Source: a candidate division Zixibacteria bacterium SM23_81
GTDB lineage: Bacteria > SM23-81
Length of the DNA: 64,000 bases
Assembly (NCBI GenBank): GCA_001304015.1
Contig: LJUY01000002.1
Location: forward strand, 68,299 to 132,298
Direction: 5' to 3'
Positions within the stretch are counted from its first letter, which is position 1. The number at the start of each line of letters is the position of its first letter. The notes under the pieces were generated by a model that was not told the DNA's origin, did no database searches, and saw only the letters and a program-made list of their open reading frames with translations. Position numbers and translations under genes: made by a program. Shown in pieces: positions 11,512 through 21,380 of the stretch.

Positions 11512-12611
11512 CTCGGGGATCCTCCCTTACCGCGTTGACGATCATCCTCAGTATGGTCGCTCAGGGGGGTCAATTTTCCTCTGACCAACTCCGCCCGCCG
11601 CACATCCCGCTCGTTGGCATCCATCGTCTTCCTGGACAGCTTCTGGAGATGGGCAGGCTGCATCAACATGATCAAATGGTTTAAGGTGGCGATGTCAATA
11701 GATTTGATAATCCTAAGACTCACGCCCAGACGCACCGCGGAAATCAGGCTCATCAGCTCTTGAGAGGACAGCACCCGGGCATTGTTTAGAATTCCATAGG
11801 CCCTCCAGATCTTATCCTCGATCTGTGGCCGGGCGTCCGCCAGGAGCGTTTTACGTGCATTTTCCTCGTAGTCGATGATCTGTCGGGTAACCCTTTCGAT
11901 ATTATCGACGATGTCCTCCTCGGAGCGGCCCAACGTGGTCTGGTTAGAAATTTGGAATAAGTTTCCCAAAACCTCAGTGCCCTCTCCATAGAATCCGCGC
12001 ACTGCGAGGCCGACTTGGCTAATGCCCTTGATGACTCTGTCGATGTCCTTGGTCAGGACCAAGGCGGGCAGGTGGATCAGCACCGAAGCCCTCAGCCCAG
12101 TGCCCACATTGGTGGGGCATGCGGTGAGATACCCGTATTGATCTGAAAATGCATACTCCGTGTGCTCGCTTAGTTCGTCGTCTATGCGATCTATGATCTC
12201 CCAGGTGTCTCTCAGTTGAAGACCGGACTGCATGGCTTGAAGACGGATATGATCCTCCTCGTTGACCATGACACTGACCACCTCATGATCGCCTATATAC
12301 AATCCCCGGCTCTTCTTCCCCTTGGCCAGATCAGGACTGATCAGATGTCGCTCCATCAGGAAGCCGCGATCCAGATTCGACAGCTGGCCGATGTTGATGA
12401 GCAATCCGCCCCGGAGGAATTTGCTCTCCTGGGCTGCCAGACGAAATTGATCCAGAACCTCATTGAGCTCTTGATCCCCCAAGCGATTAGTAAAGGGATA
12501 CGCTCTCAGGTTCCGGGCCAACCTGATCCGACTGCTCAGGACGATGCTGGACATGGGCCCGGTCCCATCAAGCCATGAGGCGACTTCTTTGACCAGCTCC
12601 TCTACCGTCAC
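11508..12611 (-). CDS. mcsB: McsB protein-arginine kinase
   Basis: 367 residues of the ATP:guanido phosphotransferase fold. Family blocks include SSRIRLARNLRAYPF near residue 27, TACPTNVGTGLRAS (nucleotide-binding, catalytic region) and GFYGEGTEVLGN. The RDVRRA motif at about 335-340 is the RDxxRA phospho-arginine-binding signature that separates McsB from creatine/arginine kinases. It would phosphorylate arginines of client proteins and mark them for ClpC. It overlaps clpC by 4 bp and mcsA by 4 bp. The Firmicutes target CtsR is not encoded nearby, so regulation of this operon must differ. Confidence 0.96.
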
Positions 12612-13138
12612 AAGGAGTCCTCCTGCTCGGTCTTCCCGGTTCTTTTATGTTGTAGCTTCCGAATTTTATCCCGAAAAGCCGCGGCCTCTTCGAAATCTTC
12701 TCTCTCCACCGCCCTTTTCATCTCCCTTTGCAGCTTCTTAAGCTCTTTTCGAACGATGAATTTCTCCTGGGCAGATCGCGGCACTTTTCCCGCATGATCG
12801 TTGCTCCCATGTATTCTCCGGAGCAGGTCTTTCAAGTTGTCGAAAAAGGTCTCGTAGCAGCGATGACACCCCAAACGTCCATATTCACGAAAATCCTGAT
12901 AGGACAGGCCGCAGCCTTGACACTTAATCTTGGGCAAAGGCTTAGTGCCGGCTTCTTCGCTTTCCTGAATGAAACTGGCCAGAATATTGCCCAGGGAAAA
13001 AGAACCAGTGGAAAGACTATTTTCAAAACCCCTGTTCCGCGCACAGTCCAAACAAAGATTCAAGGCGGTTTTCTTATTGCTCACGATCTGGGTAAAGTGA
13101 ACCGTAGCCTTTTTCTTACCGCAATCCTCACAGAGCAT
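12608..13138 (-). CDS. mcsA: McsA, zinc-binding activator of McsB
   Basis: From the ATG at 13138 (GAGG 5 bases upstream) the protein begins MLCEDCGKK, the standard McsA start; a frame extending to 13168 lacks a better site. It has two paired-cysteine zinc modules: CEDC with CLDC, and CQGC with CHRC. A UVR motif closes the C-terminal region (DFEEAAAFRDKIR, about residues 145-160). McsA binds metals and activates McsB. It lies between lolD and mcsB, with its 5' end close to the lolD stop and its 3' end overlapping mcsB. Length 176 is normal. Confidence 0.95.
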   Translation of the reverse strand: MLCEDCGKKKATVHFTQIVSNKKTALNLCLDCARNRGFENSLSTGSFSLGNILASFIQESEEAGTKPLPKIKCQGCGLSYQDFREYGRLGCHRCYETFFDNLKDLLRRIHGSNDHAGKVPRSAQEKFIVRKELKKLQREMKRAVEREDFEEAAAFRDKIRKLQHKRTGKTEQEDSL

Positions 13139-13149
13139 AACGTCCTCTA

Positions 13150-13872
13150 TTAAAGAGTTTCCGGCCACAGCCTCCCGTCGGAAAGACGGAGCAGACGGTC
13201 AGCCTTGGCGGCTAGCTTTTCATTGTGAGTCACGATGACAAAGGTCTGGTTTTTAGATCGACTGAGGCGCCAGATAAGATCGTGCAGCATCTCACTGTTG
13301 GCTCTATCTAAATTGCCCGAGGGCTCATCAGCCAAGATAATCAAAGGACTCTTGGCCAGAGCTCGCGCAACGGCCACCCGCTGTTGCTCACCACCCGAGA
13401 GCTCGCCCGGCTTTTGATCCACGCACCCATCCAATCCCACCTCCCCCAACAGTCCGCGTGCCACCTCCTCAGCTTCTTTAGGCTTGCGACCATCGATGAG
13501 CAAGGGCATGGCCACATTTTCGAGGGCTGTGAATTCCGGCAACAGATGGTGAAATTGAAAGATAAATCCCATGGCCCTGTTGCGCACTCGGGCCAGCTTC
13601 TTGTCCGAGAGGGAAAAGATATCTGTAGCGTTCAACTCGACCGTTCCCCGGGTGGGATGGTCCAGAGCACCCAGAATATGCAGCAAGGTGCTCTTGCCCA
13701 CACCCGAGGCTCCGACGATAACTAAGATTTCGCCTCGATGGACCTCCAGGTTTATTCCAGTGAGCACATCGAGGCGAGTCGGCCCCGAAAGATAGCTTTT
13801 GTCCACATCTTGAGCTCGCAGCAAAATCTGGGCCTGTTCCAGGCGTTCCTTGTCTGTAGAGAGCTTATTCAT
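13150..13872 (-). CDS. lolD: LolD-type ABC transporter ATPase
   Basis: 240 residues with Walker A GASGVGKS (54-61), signature LSGGEQQRVAVARAL and Walker B LIILADEPSGNLD. The HLLPEFTALENVAMP stretch is typical of LolD/MacB-type ATPases. With the membrane protein encoded upstream (overlap of 8 bp) it should release lipoproteins from the inner membrane toward the outer membrane. A MacB-like exporter is possible, but the LolC-type partner supports Lol. It forms part of the lysS-lolC-lolD-mcsA-mcsB-clpC run. Confidence 0.92.
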   Translation of the reverse strand: MNKLSTDKERLEQAQILLRAQDVDKSYLSGPTRLDVLTGINLEVHRGEILVIVGASGVGKSTLLHILGALDHPTRGTVELNATDIFSLSDKKLARVRNRAMGFIFQFHHLLPEFTALENVAMPLLIDGRKPKEAEEVARGLLGEVGLDGCVDQKPGELSGGEQQRVAVARALAKSPLIILADEPSGNLDRANSEMLHDLIWRLSRSKNQTFVIVTHNEKLAAKADRLLRLSDGRLWPETL

Positions 13873-15106
13873 AGCGAATGGCGTCCACGGGAACGAGCCT
13901 GGCCGCCTTGCGAGCGGGATAGACGGTCGCTAAAAAACACAGTCCCATAGCGGCAAAGGCCACCTTGGCGAAATCCATAACCTTCATCTCGATGGGCAAG
14001 GTGTTGATGAAATAGATTTCGGCAGGCAGAGAGAAAAAGTGAAAGGTCTCCTGAGACCAACAGATCAGATACCCTCCCAGGCACCCCAAAAGAGTTCCCA
14101 CCAGGCCCACCAGCAGTCCCTCTATCATGAAGATACGCATGATGCTACTGGAGGTGGCCCCCATGGATTTTAAGATGCCGATATCCTTTGTCTTCTCCAT
14201 CACCACCATGATCAGGGTGCTGATGATGTTGAAGGTGGCCACGATGACGATGAGGCTGAGAACGATGAACATCCCCCACTTCTCCAAGGTCATCCAGGAG
14301 AAGAGATTTTTGTGCATGTGCATCCAGTCAACGGTATAATAGGGATAACCTAAGACCTTGCCGATGGACTTAGCTACTGCACCTGCCTGGTACAGATCGT
14401 CAGTCTTCACCTGGAGGCCGGTAACCCTATTGCCAAGCCCAAAAAGCCTCTGAGCCTCTTGGATGGAGATGTAAGCCAAGGTTGCATCATATTCGTACAT
14501 CCCCGTCTCGAACAGTCCGACCACACGAAATTGAGCCGCTTTAGGGACCATCCAGCTGGCTGCATCGCCGGTATCGCGCAGGCTCAGCAAGGTGACTTTG
14601 TGGTCCAAAACAGCCCCCAGGGCTTCGGCGAGAGTGGCACCCAAGACGATGCCCGGTAAAACGTTTCCATCCTTGTCGGATTGAGATTCTAGACGAAGCT
14701 GGCCATACAGGATATTATTTTCCAGACTCGTCACCCTGGCCTCCAGGGTGGCATCAATTCCCCGGACCAAAATGCCGTCGCTGCGTCGTCCTGAGCGTAT
14801 GGCCGCTTTATAATAGATAAATGGTGCAGCGGCCACCACATGCGGCACCTCTTCGACCATGGGAAGGATTTCCTGATATTCCTCTATACCTTCGTCGTGA
14901 AAAGCTAACACGTTGACATGCGCTGTAGTCCCCACGATTCGAGAGCGAACCTCGCTCTCGAAGCCGTTCATCACGGACAGAACGATGATCAGGGCGGCCA
15001 CTCCAACGAAAACACCACCCACCGAAAACAGGGTGATCACCGAGATGAACTTCACTTTGCGCTTGGAGCGCAGATAACGTCGGGCCACGAACAGCTCATA
15101 GGACAT
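13865..15106 (-). CDS. lolC: LolC/LolE-family lipoprotein-releasing permease
   Basis: 413 residues with the MacB-type layout: FVARRYLRSKRK at the N-terminus, a first membrane helix at about residues 20-48 (ITLFSVGGVFVGVAALIIVLS in part), a large periplasmic domain, then three C-terminal helices, ending in the YPARKAARLVPVDAIRYE-like tail typical of FtsX/LolCE. Only one such gene is present, so the complex would be a homodimer (as with LolF), not the LolC/LolE heterodimer of enterics. It follows lysS by 23 bp, an arrangement found in many diderms. Confidence 0.92.
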   Translation of the reverse strand: MSYELFVARRYLRSKRKVKFISVITLFSVGGVFVGVAALIIVLSVMNGFESEVRSRIVGTTAHVNVLAFHDEGIEEYQEILPMVEEVPHVVAAAPFIYYKAAIRSGRRSDGILVRGIDATLEARVTSLENNILYGQLRLESQSDKDGNVLPGIVLGATLAEALGAVLDHKVTLLSLRDTGDAASWMVPKAAQFRVVGLFETGMYEYDATLAYISIQEAQRLFGLGNRVTGLQVKTDDLYQAGAVAKSIGKVLGYPYYTVDWMHMHKNLFSWMTLEKWGMFIVLSLIVIVATFNIISTLIMVVMEKTKDIGILKSMGATSSSIMRIFMIEGLLVGLVGTLLGCLGGYLICWSQETFHFFSLPAEIYFINTLPIEMKVMDFAKVAFAAMGLCFLATVYPARKAARLVPVDAIRYE

Positions 15107-15129
15107 AGACGCATATCCCCTGGCTCTCT

Positions 15130-16596
15130 TCAGAACTTCTCCTGCCTCATGTGGGGAAAGAGAATCACATCTCTGATGGATGGCGCATCGGCGAGCAACA
15201 TCACCAAACGGTCGATGCCCATCCCCAAACCCCCAGTGGGTGGCATCCCATATTCTAGGGCCCGGAGAAAATCCTCATCTAAGACCTGCGCTTGGTCATC
15301 TCCGGCCCGACGAAGCTTCATTTGCTCCTGGAAGCGCTGTCGCTGGTCAAGGGGATCGTTTAGCTCGCTGAAGGCGTTGGCCAGCTCTTTACCGGCAGTG
15401 AAGAACTCGAACCGTTCCACCAAGTCCGAATGTTTGCGATGCCGCTTGGCCAGGGGAGCGCTCTCCAAGGGATAATCGATGACGAAGGTCGGTTGGATGA
15501 GCTCGGGTTCCACCACGGCGTCGAAAAGCGATTCCAATAATCGGCTGCGATGGATCCCTTCACGGGCCTCTATTTCTCGCTGGGCCAGCGACTCTCTGAG
15601 CTCTCTGACTCCCCACTGAGAGACATCCTGGCCCAGACGTCCATTGAGGGCGTCAAAGAACGAAATACGTTTCCATGGCGGGGTCAGATCGAGAACGTGG
15701 TCCCCGTATCGAATCTGAAGAGAGCCAACCACCTCCTGGGCCACATGGGGGATCATCTCCTCCATAAGCGCCATCATGTCCTCGTAGTCGGCATACGCTT
15801 GATACAGCTCCAGAAGTGTGAACTCGGGATTGTGGTCTCGATCAATCCCCTCATTTCGAAAATTTTTAGAGAGCTCGTAGACCCGGTCGAAGCCCCCAAC
15901 AATCAAACGCTTCAGGTAGAGCTCATCCGCAATACGCAGAAAGAGCTTTATACCTAAGGCCTTGTGCCGGGTCACAAAGGGTTGGGCGAAAGCCCCTCCA
16001 TAAATGGGCTGAAGAACTGGAGTCTCGACCTCCAAGAACCCGCGCTCGTCTAAAAAACAGCGCACCGCCCTGATGACCTGTGTTCTCAACTGAAAAAGCT
16101 CTTTGACGTGAACGTTGGCGATGAGATCCAGGTACCGCTGGCGATAACGAATCTCCTTATCTCTGAGTCCGTGCCACTTTTCGGGCAGAAGTCGGAGGGA
16201 CTTGGCCAAGAGAGAATATCCCTGAACGCGAACCGTGACCTCCCCAGTTTTCGTCTTGAACACGGACCCCCATGCGCCGATGATGTCGCCGACATCCAGG
16301 AACCGAAACAGCGTAAATAGCTCCTCTCCCACCTCTTCCTGGCGCATATAGATCTGAATTTTGCCGGTCCTATCCAGGATGTGTGCGAAATTGCTCCTCC
16401 CGTGTTCCCGTGCCGAGATCATTCGCCCGGCGACGCGCACCTGTCGTTCCGAGACCATCAGGTCTTTGAATTCCTGAAGAACCTCTGCAGACAGATGGGT
16501 TCGGGAAAAATTATGCGGGAAGGGATCCAGACCCTTCTTCCGCAACTTCTCTAGTTTTTCAAGTCGTTGTTGACGTAGATCGCTTTTCGGCTCCAC
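15130..16596 (-). CDS. lysS: Lysyl-tRNA synthetase, class II
   Basis: 488 residues, the usual class II LysRS length. The OB-fold anticodon domain covers about residues 55-150; class II motif 2 (FRNEGID) and motif 3 (GLGMGIDRLVMLL near the C-terminus) are clear. It charges tRNA-Lys. The start is a GTG at 16596 preceded by an AAAGGG-type site. No T-box leader is visible. It is the first gene after the prfB terminator and leads the lolCD-mcsAB-clpC run. Confidence 0.97.
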   Translation of the reverse strand: MEPKSDLRQQRLEKLEKLRKKGLDPFPHNFSRTHLSAEVLQEFKDLMVSERQVRVAGRMISAREHGRSNFAHILDRTGKIQIYMRQEEVGEELFTLFRFLDVGDIIGAWGSVFKTKTGEVTVRVQGYSLLAKSLRLLPEKWHGLRDKEIRYRQRYLDLIANVHVKELFQLRTQVIRAVRCFLDERGFLEVETPVLQPIYGGAFAQPFVTRHKALGIKLFLRIADELYLKRLIVGGFDRVYELSKNFRNEGIDRDHNPEFTLLELYQAYADYEDMMALMEEMIPHVAQEVVGSLQIRYGDHVLDLTPPWKRISFFDALNGRLGQDVSQWGVRELRESLAQREIEAREGIHRSRLLESLFDAVVEPELIQPTFVIDYPLESAPLAKRHRKHSDLVERFEFFTAGKELANAFSELNDPLDQRQRFQEQMKLRRAGDDQAQVLDEDFLRALEYGMPPTGGLGMGIDRLVMLLADAPSIRDVILFPHMRQEKF

Positions 16597-16633
16597 CCAT
16601 CACCCTTTCGGCGCGTATTTTCAGTGACTCTAT

Positions 16634-16664
16634 AAAAAAATATAACACCTCTCCATAGGGGTGT
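16634..16664 (-). terminator. Intrinsic terminator after prfB
   Basis: Minus-strand stem of 7 bp (plus-strand ACACCTC 16645-16651 with GGGGTGT 16658-16664, one G-T pair) followed by a T-rich run of seven T residues (plus A run 16634-16640). It separates tyrS-prfB from lysS. Confidence 0.8.
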
Positions 16665-16720
16665 CAAGGGAAAAGCAGGGCTCAGCCCCTCAGCTTGGTT
16701 CCTGGAGACAGATCACCCGC

Positions 16721-17813
16721 TCAATGAGAGGTGAGATAGGCTTGGATGAAATCATCTAGCTCCCCATCCAGAACCGCTTGGGCATTACCGATTTCCTTGT
16801 CCGTCCTATGGTCCTTGACCATGGTATAGGGGTGTAACACATAAGATCGTATCTGGCTGCCCCACTCGATCTTTTTCTTTTGGCCCTCTCGTTCCGCTTT
16901 TTCACTCATCTCTTGTTCCAGGTAATGCTGGTAGAGGCGAGCACGCAAGACCTTCAGGGCATTTTCCCGATTGCGATGCTGAGAGCGCTCCGCCTGACAC
17001 TGTACCACGATACCCGTGGGAAGGTGCGTGATGCGCACTGCCGAGTCGGTTTTGTTGACATGCTGGCCTCCTGCCCCGCTGGCCCGGAAGGTGTCCACTC
17101 GCAAATCCGATGGGTCGACCTCTACCTCGATGGCATCCTCCACCTCGGGATACACAAAGACAGAGGCGAAAGAAGTGTGGCGTCGTTTGTTGGCATCGAA
17201 AGGGGAGATGCGCACCAAACGATGGACTCCGATCTCCGCCTTGAGATATCCATAGGCGAATTCGCCCTGCACCTCGACCGTCACGTTCTTGATGCCGGCC
17301 TCATCGCCCGGCTGGAGGTCTAAAACCCGAGTTGCATACTCCCTGCGTTCCGCCCAGCGCAGGTACATGCGCATGAGCATTTGAGCCCAATCCTGTGATT
17401 CTGTGCCGCCAGCTCCTGAGTGGATGTTCACAATGGCGTCTTTGCGGTCGTCTACTCCTCCCAAAGTGTGCTGAAATTCTATCTCAGAAAGGCCATGCTC
17501 AAGCTGGCCCAGCTCCTTCTCCACCTCTCGGGCGGCCTGCTCATCGTCTTCTTCCTCCGCCAGCTGGAGAAATTCGGCCAACTCCTTCTGCTGACGGTGA
17601 AGCTGAGCCCATTGATCAACCCATCTCTTCTGTACCTTGACCGTCTCCACCACCGTCTGAGCTCTCTCGCTGTTATCCCAAAATCCGGGGGCGGCCATCT
17701 CCTTTTCCAGCTGGGCGACCTCCCGCTCCTTGGTTGCTAAGTCAAAGAAAATCCCTTGCTTTTGTCAACCTCTCATCACATTCCTGTAGCCTGAGGCGCA
17801 ATTCGCTGAACAT
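16721..17813 (-). CDS. prfB: Peptide chain release factor 2, with programmed +1 frameshift
   Basis: Translation starts at the ATG at 17813 (AAGGAGGG upstream) as MFSELRLRLQECDERLTKARDFL and reaches an in-frame TGA. A +1 shift at CTT-TGA-C (17747-17741) joins it to the main frame (DLATKEREV, then MAAPGFWD), giving 363 residues. The main frame has the UGA-selective SPF tripeptide (RISPFDANKRR) and the catalytic GGQ (ASGAGGQHVNKT). A caller that ignores recoding would start at 17698 and lose 38 residues. RF2 reads UGA and UAA stops, so its own UGA makes a feedback loop. tyrS lies 17 bp upstream, a terminator downstream. Confidence 0.97.
17741..17747 (-). promoter_or_regulatory. prfB: RF2 autoregulatory +1 frameshift site
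   Basis: Minus strand CTTTGAC at codon 23-24 of prfB: CTT slips forward by one base at the TGA stop. An AAGGGA stretch a few bases upstream can act as the internal Shine-Dalgarno-like stimulator, although its spacing (four T residues before CTT) is slightly longer than the enteric version. Confidence 0.93.
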
Positions 17814-17830
17814 GAGCCCTCCTTTTCTCA

Positions 17831-19048
17831 CTAGGTTTTGCGTATAACCCGTAGGAATCTTCTTTTGCCCACCTTCAGGGTCAACTCCCGATTCACATCG
17901 AGCTCGAGATTCTCATTAGCCACGCGCTGACCGTTAATGGTCACCCCCCCTTGAGCGATAAGCCGCCGCGCCTCGCCGTTGCTGGAGGCCATTCCACTGG
18001 CTGTCAACAATTTGACGATCCAGATGGGAAGATCCTCGGCTGAAACTTGGAAAAGGGGGATCTCATTGGGCAGGCAGCGATCTTGGAAAACCCGCTTGAA
18101 TTCCTCCTGGGCAGCCTTGGCAGACTTTGAGTCGTGATACATGGTGACAATCTCTTGGGCCAACCTCATCTTCAAGTCCCGGGGATTGACCTCTGTTCCC
18201 TTCATCTGGTTTTCCATGGTTTCCAGCTCAACCAAGGGAACGTCCGTGCACAGCCGGAAATAGGGAATGATCAACTCGTCGGGAATGGACATGGTTTTGC
18301 CGAACATCTCGTTGGGGGGCTCGCAGATGCCTATGTAATTGCCCAAGCTTTTGCTCATCTTCTCCACCCCATCGGTGCCCACCAATAACGGCATGGTAAT
18401 CACCACCTGAGGTTCCTGTCCATACTCCCGCTGTATTTCTCGGCCCACCAGAAGATTGAAGATCTGGTCCGTTCCCCCCAGCTCCACATCGGCATGCAGG
18501 GCCACGGAGTCGTAGCCCTGCACCAGGGGATACAGGAACTCCAAGACGCTGATGGGGCGATTAGACCTGTATCTTTCGGCAAAATCCTCCCGCTCCAGCA
18601 GCCGAGCGATGGTGTATTTAGAGGCCAGCTCCAAAACATCTGCGAAGCTCATCGGATTGCACCAGCGGCTGTTGAACTCGATTCGAGTTTTATCGGGATC
18701 CAGAATCTTAAAGACCTGCTCCTTATATGTCTCGGCGTTTTTCAGCACCTCCTCCCGGCTGATCTGCTTTCGGGACTCCAGCATGCCACTGGGATCGCCG
18801 ATCATGCCGGTAAAGTCACCGATAAGGAAAATAACTTCATGTCCCAGATCCTGGAACTGTTTCAGTTTGCGAATGGTCACAGCACTGCCCAGGTGAATGT
18901 CAGGCGCAGTGGGATCAAAGCCTTCCTTGATGCGCAAAGGCGTATTGGTCCGCACCGATTTCTCTAATTTCACGATGAGCTCCTCCTCGGGCAGTATTTG
19001 CTCGGTGCCCCGCTTGATCATCTCCAGCTGAGTTTCAACTGGAAGCAT
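17831..19048 (-). CDS. tyrS: Tyrosyl-tRNA synthetase
   Basis: 405 residues of class I TyrRS, TyrZ-like longer form. The HIGH-type motif is HLGS (near residue 52, in PDIHLGSAV) and the second signature is a perfect KMSKS. An S4 RNA-binding domain follows at about residues 340-400 ([20 protein letters not shown]). It charges tRNA-Tyr. The ATG has an AGGAGGG site, and a promoter lies 56 bases upstream at 19104-19132. The leader is only about 50 nt, so there is no T-box. It is cotranscribed with prfB. Confidence 0.97.
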   Translation of the reverse strand: MLPVETQLEMIKRGTEQILPEEELIVKLEKSVRTNTPLRIKEGFDPTAPDIHLGSAVTIRKLKQFQDLGHEVIFLIGDFTGMIGDPSGMLESRKQISREEVLKNAETYKEQVFKILDPDKTRIEFNSRWCNPMSFADVLELASKYTIARLLEREDFAERYRSNRPISVLEFLYPLVQGYDSVALHADVELGGTDQIFNLLVGREIQREYGQEPQVVITMPLLVGTDGVEKMSKSLGNYIGICEPPNEMFGKTMSIPDELIIPYFRLCTDVPLVELETMENQMKGTEVNPRDLKMRLAQEIVTMYHDSKSAKAAQEEFKRVFQDRCLPNEIPLFQVSAEDLPIWIVKLLTASGMASSNGEARRLIAQGGVTINGQRVANENLELDVNRELTLKVGKRRFLRVIRKT

Positions 19049-19103
19049 CTAACCCTCCTGATCGCCATTCATCCTCTGGTTGAATCATTTAGTTTCCTTG
19101 GAC

Positions 19104-19132
19104 ATAATACGCCATGTCAACGGTAAAGGCAA
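19104..19132 (-). promoter_or_regulatory. Sigma-70-type promoter of tyrS-prfB
   Basis: Minus strand TTGCCT (19132-19127), 17-base spacer, TATTAT (19109-19104). The predicted transcript start is about 50 bases before tyrS. Confidence 0.72.
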
Positions 19133-19174
19133 GAGGAAAATCCTCATACAACCAAGCACTTTTTGATAAGCCTC

Positions 19175-19203
19175 TTGACTTTGTCCTCTGAATTCCCTAT
19201 ACT
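19175..19203 (+). promoter_or_regulatory. Sigma-70-type promoter of mrcA
   Basis: Plus strand TTGACT (19175-19180), 17-base spacer, TATACT (19198-19203), 48 bases before the gene start. It is back to back with the tyrS promoter. Confidence 0.78.
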
Positions 19204-19250
19204 TTCGGCGAGACCCACCGATACCTCGCAATCCAGAGCACGAGGACTCA

Positions 19251-21380
19251 ATGCCATTCTCGGCCGCTCACAGAAACAAGAACCAGTGGTGGAGATTGTT
19301 CAAGATCTCCGCTTTGCTCTATCTGTGCATGTTATTCCTGCTGCTGCTGATCGCCATCGTCATCTGGCTCTCCTATCGTTCCGACCTGCCCTCCCTCAGC
19401 CAATTGGAAAGCTATGAGCCCAGTTTGATCACACGGATATACTCTGATGATGGGAAGGTGCTCAAAGAATTCTACCAGGAGAGGAGAATCCTGGTGCCCC
19501 TGGAAAAAATGCCCTCCACTCTCCGCGACGCTCTCATATCCAAGGAGGACAGAAAATTCTACAAACACTGGGGAGTGGATCTCCACCGCCTGATCGGCGC
19601 CCTCTATGCCAATCTGAAAGCCCTGCGATATGCCCAGGGGGCCAGCACCATCACTCAGCAACTGGCCAGGATGCTCTTTTTGACCAGAGAGAAAATTCTG
19701 ACCCGTAAAATCAAGGAATGGATGACGGCCATCCAAATAGAGAGAAAGTACTCCAAAGATCAAATCTTGGAGATGTATCTCAACCACTACTACTTTGGCC
19801 AGGGGGCCTATGGTGTCCAAGCCGCGGCTCAGACTTTCTTCAGTAAAAACGTCGAGGACCTCACTCTGGGCGAATCTGCCCTGCTCATCGGACTCCTGGG
19901 ATCTCCCTATCGATACGATCCCCTAGAACACCCAGAGGTGGCCATGCAACGCCGGAATATCGTGCTGGGAGCCATGGAGGATTTCGGCACAGTCTCCTCT
20001 GAGGAGGCTCAGCATGCCATGAGTGAGCCCCTACACCTCAATCCCCATGCCTATCAAAGTGGTCTTGCTCCCTATTTCGTGGAGCATGTGCGCCAGTATC
20101 TCGAGGCGAAATATGGAAGTCAGATCCTCTACCAGGGAGGCATCTCCGTTTTCACGACCCTCGATACGCGCCTTCAAGCCATCGCCGAGCAGGCCACGGA
20201 GAAGAAAGCAGAGGAGCTACAAGCCACAGTCGACGCTAAGGCCTCTCAAGGAGACTCTTTGTATATAGTACTCAGCACCACGGCTTCTGGAGAAGACACA
20301 CTCGCGTCCAGACAAATCCAGACGGCATTGGTGGCCATGGACCCTAAGACCGGCTATATCAAGGCCCTGGTCGGCGGTCGTGATTTTCGCACCAACAAAT
20401 TTAACCTGGCCACCCAAGCTCCGCGACAGCCTGGGTCGGCCTTTAAGCCCTTTCTCTACGCTGCCGCCATAGACAATGGTTTCAAGACCACCGACATCAT
20501 CTACGATGCCCCCATCGTTCTGCCCGCCATGCACGGCCAAGAGGAATGGCGACCGCGAAACTACGACCGGATCTTTCGGGGACCAGTGACCTTGCGGGAG
20601 GCCCTGAGAAGATCCATCAACTTGGTGGCTATCAAATTGCTGCAGCGGATCTCCCCATCACAGGTCATTTTTTACGCCCAGCGCATGGGCATCAAAACCC
20701 ATCTCTCCCCGGTGCCCTCCCTGGCCATAGGCACCGAGGAAGTGAAGCTGCTGGAGATCACAGCCGCCTACGGCGCCTTTGCCAATGGAGGCATTCGCCG
20801 CGAGCCCATCTGGATCTATCAGATTCTGGACCGGGACGGAAATATCATAGAGGAAAACCAACCCTACGAGGAGGAGGTCCTCAGTGCTCCCACAGCCTAC
20901 GTGGTCACCAACATGCTCCAGAGCGTCATGGACGATCCTGGGGGGACGGGCCGCACAGCTCGCTTAAACAATTTCACCCGCCCGGCAGGGGGAAAAACGG
21001 GAACGACGGACGAATACACCGATGCCTGGTTCATCGGCTTTACGCCCCAGATGGTTACCGGCGTCTGGACTGGATTCGCCGAGGGGATGATCCCCATTGG
21101 CGATAATCAGACAGGAGCCCGTGCAGCGCTTCCCATCTGGACAGAATTCATGATCGGCGCTCATCAGGGGCTGCCCGTAGAGGATTTTCACATCCCCCCC
21201 GGAGTCGTTTTTAAAACTATTTGTGAGGAAACACAACTTTTAATCAACGAAAGCTGCCCCCTGACACATAGAGAAGTCTTTATCAAGGGCACGGAACCCA
21301 CAGAAAAATGCCCCCTTCGTCATCAAGATCTGATGCCAAAGGAGGAATCGGAGCCGGGCTCTGAACGCCATTTCTTCTAA
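19251..21380 (+). CDS. mrcA: Bifunctional penicillin-binding protein 1A
   Basis: 709 residues. One N-terminal membrane helix (about 20-41); a GT51 glycosyltransferase domain with the catalytic Glu99 in KEDRKFYKHWGVD and the GASTITQQLARMLF block; then a transpeptidase domain with SAFK (Ser396, Lys399), SIN near 454 and KTGTT near 582. It polymerises and cross-links peptidoglycan at the inner membrane. The length suits class A PBPs without long C-terminal extensions. The ATG follows a GAGGA site. Its stop codon overlaps that of the convergent deoA gene by four bases. It is one of four plus-strand genes here. Confidence 0.96.
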   Translation: MPFSAAHRNKNQWWRLFKISALLYLCMLFLLLLIAIVIWLSYRSDLPSLSQLESYEPSLITRIYSDDGKVLKEFYQERRILVPLEKMPSTLRDALISKEDRKFYKHWGVDLHRLIGALYANLKALRYAQGASTITQQLARMLFLTREKILTRKIKEWMTAIQIERKYSKDQILEMYLNHYYFGQGAYGVQAAAQTFFSKNVEDLTLGESALLIGLLGSPYRYDPLEHPEVAMQRRNIVLGAMEDFGTVSSEEAQHAMSEPLHLNPHAYQSGLAPYFVEHVRQYLEAKYGSQILYQGGISVFTTLDTRLQAIAEQATEKKAEELQATVDAKASQGDSLYIVLSTTASGEDTLASRQIQTALVAMDPKTGYIKALVGGRDFRTNKFNLATQAPRQPGSAFKPFLYAAAIDNGFKTTDIIYDAPIVLPAMHGQEEWRPRNYDRIFRGPVTLREALRRSINLVAIKLLQRISPSQVIFYAQRMGIKTHLSPVPSLAIGTEEVKLLEITAAYGAFANGGIRREPIWIYQILDRDGNIIEENQPYEEEVLSAPTAYVVTNMLQSVMDDPGGTGRTARLNNFTRPAGGKTGTTDEYTDAWFIGFTPQMVTGVWTGFAEGMIPIGDNQTGARAALPIWTEFMIGAHQGLPVEDFHIPPGVVFKTICEETQLLINESCPLTHREVFIKGTEPTEKCPLRHQDLMPKEESEPGSERHFF

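Noticed and set aside
19049-19103. Possible T-box leader of tyrS
   Set aside because: The leader is only about 50 nt, too short for a T-box.
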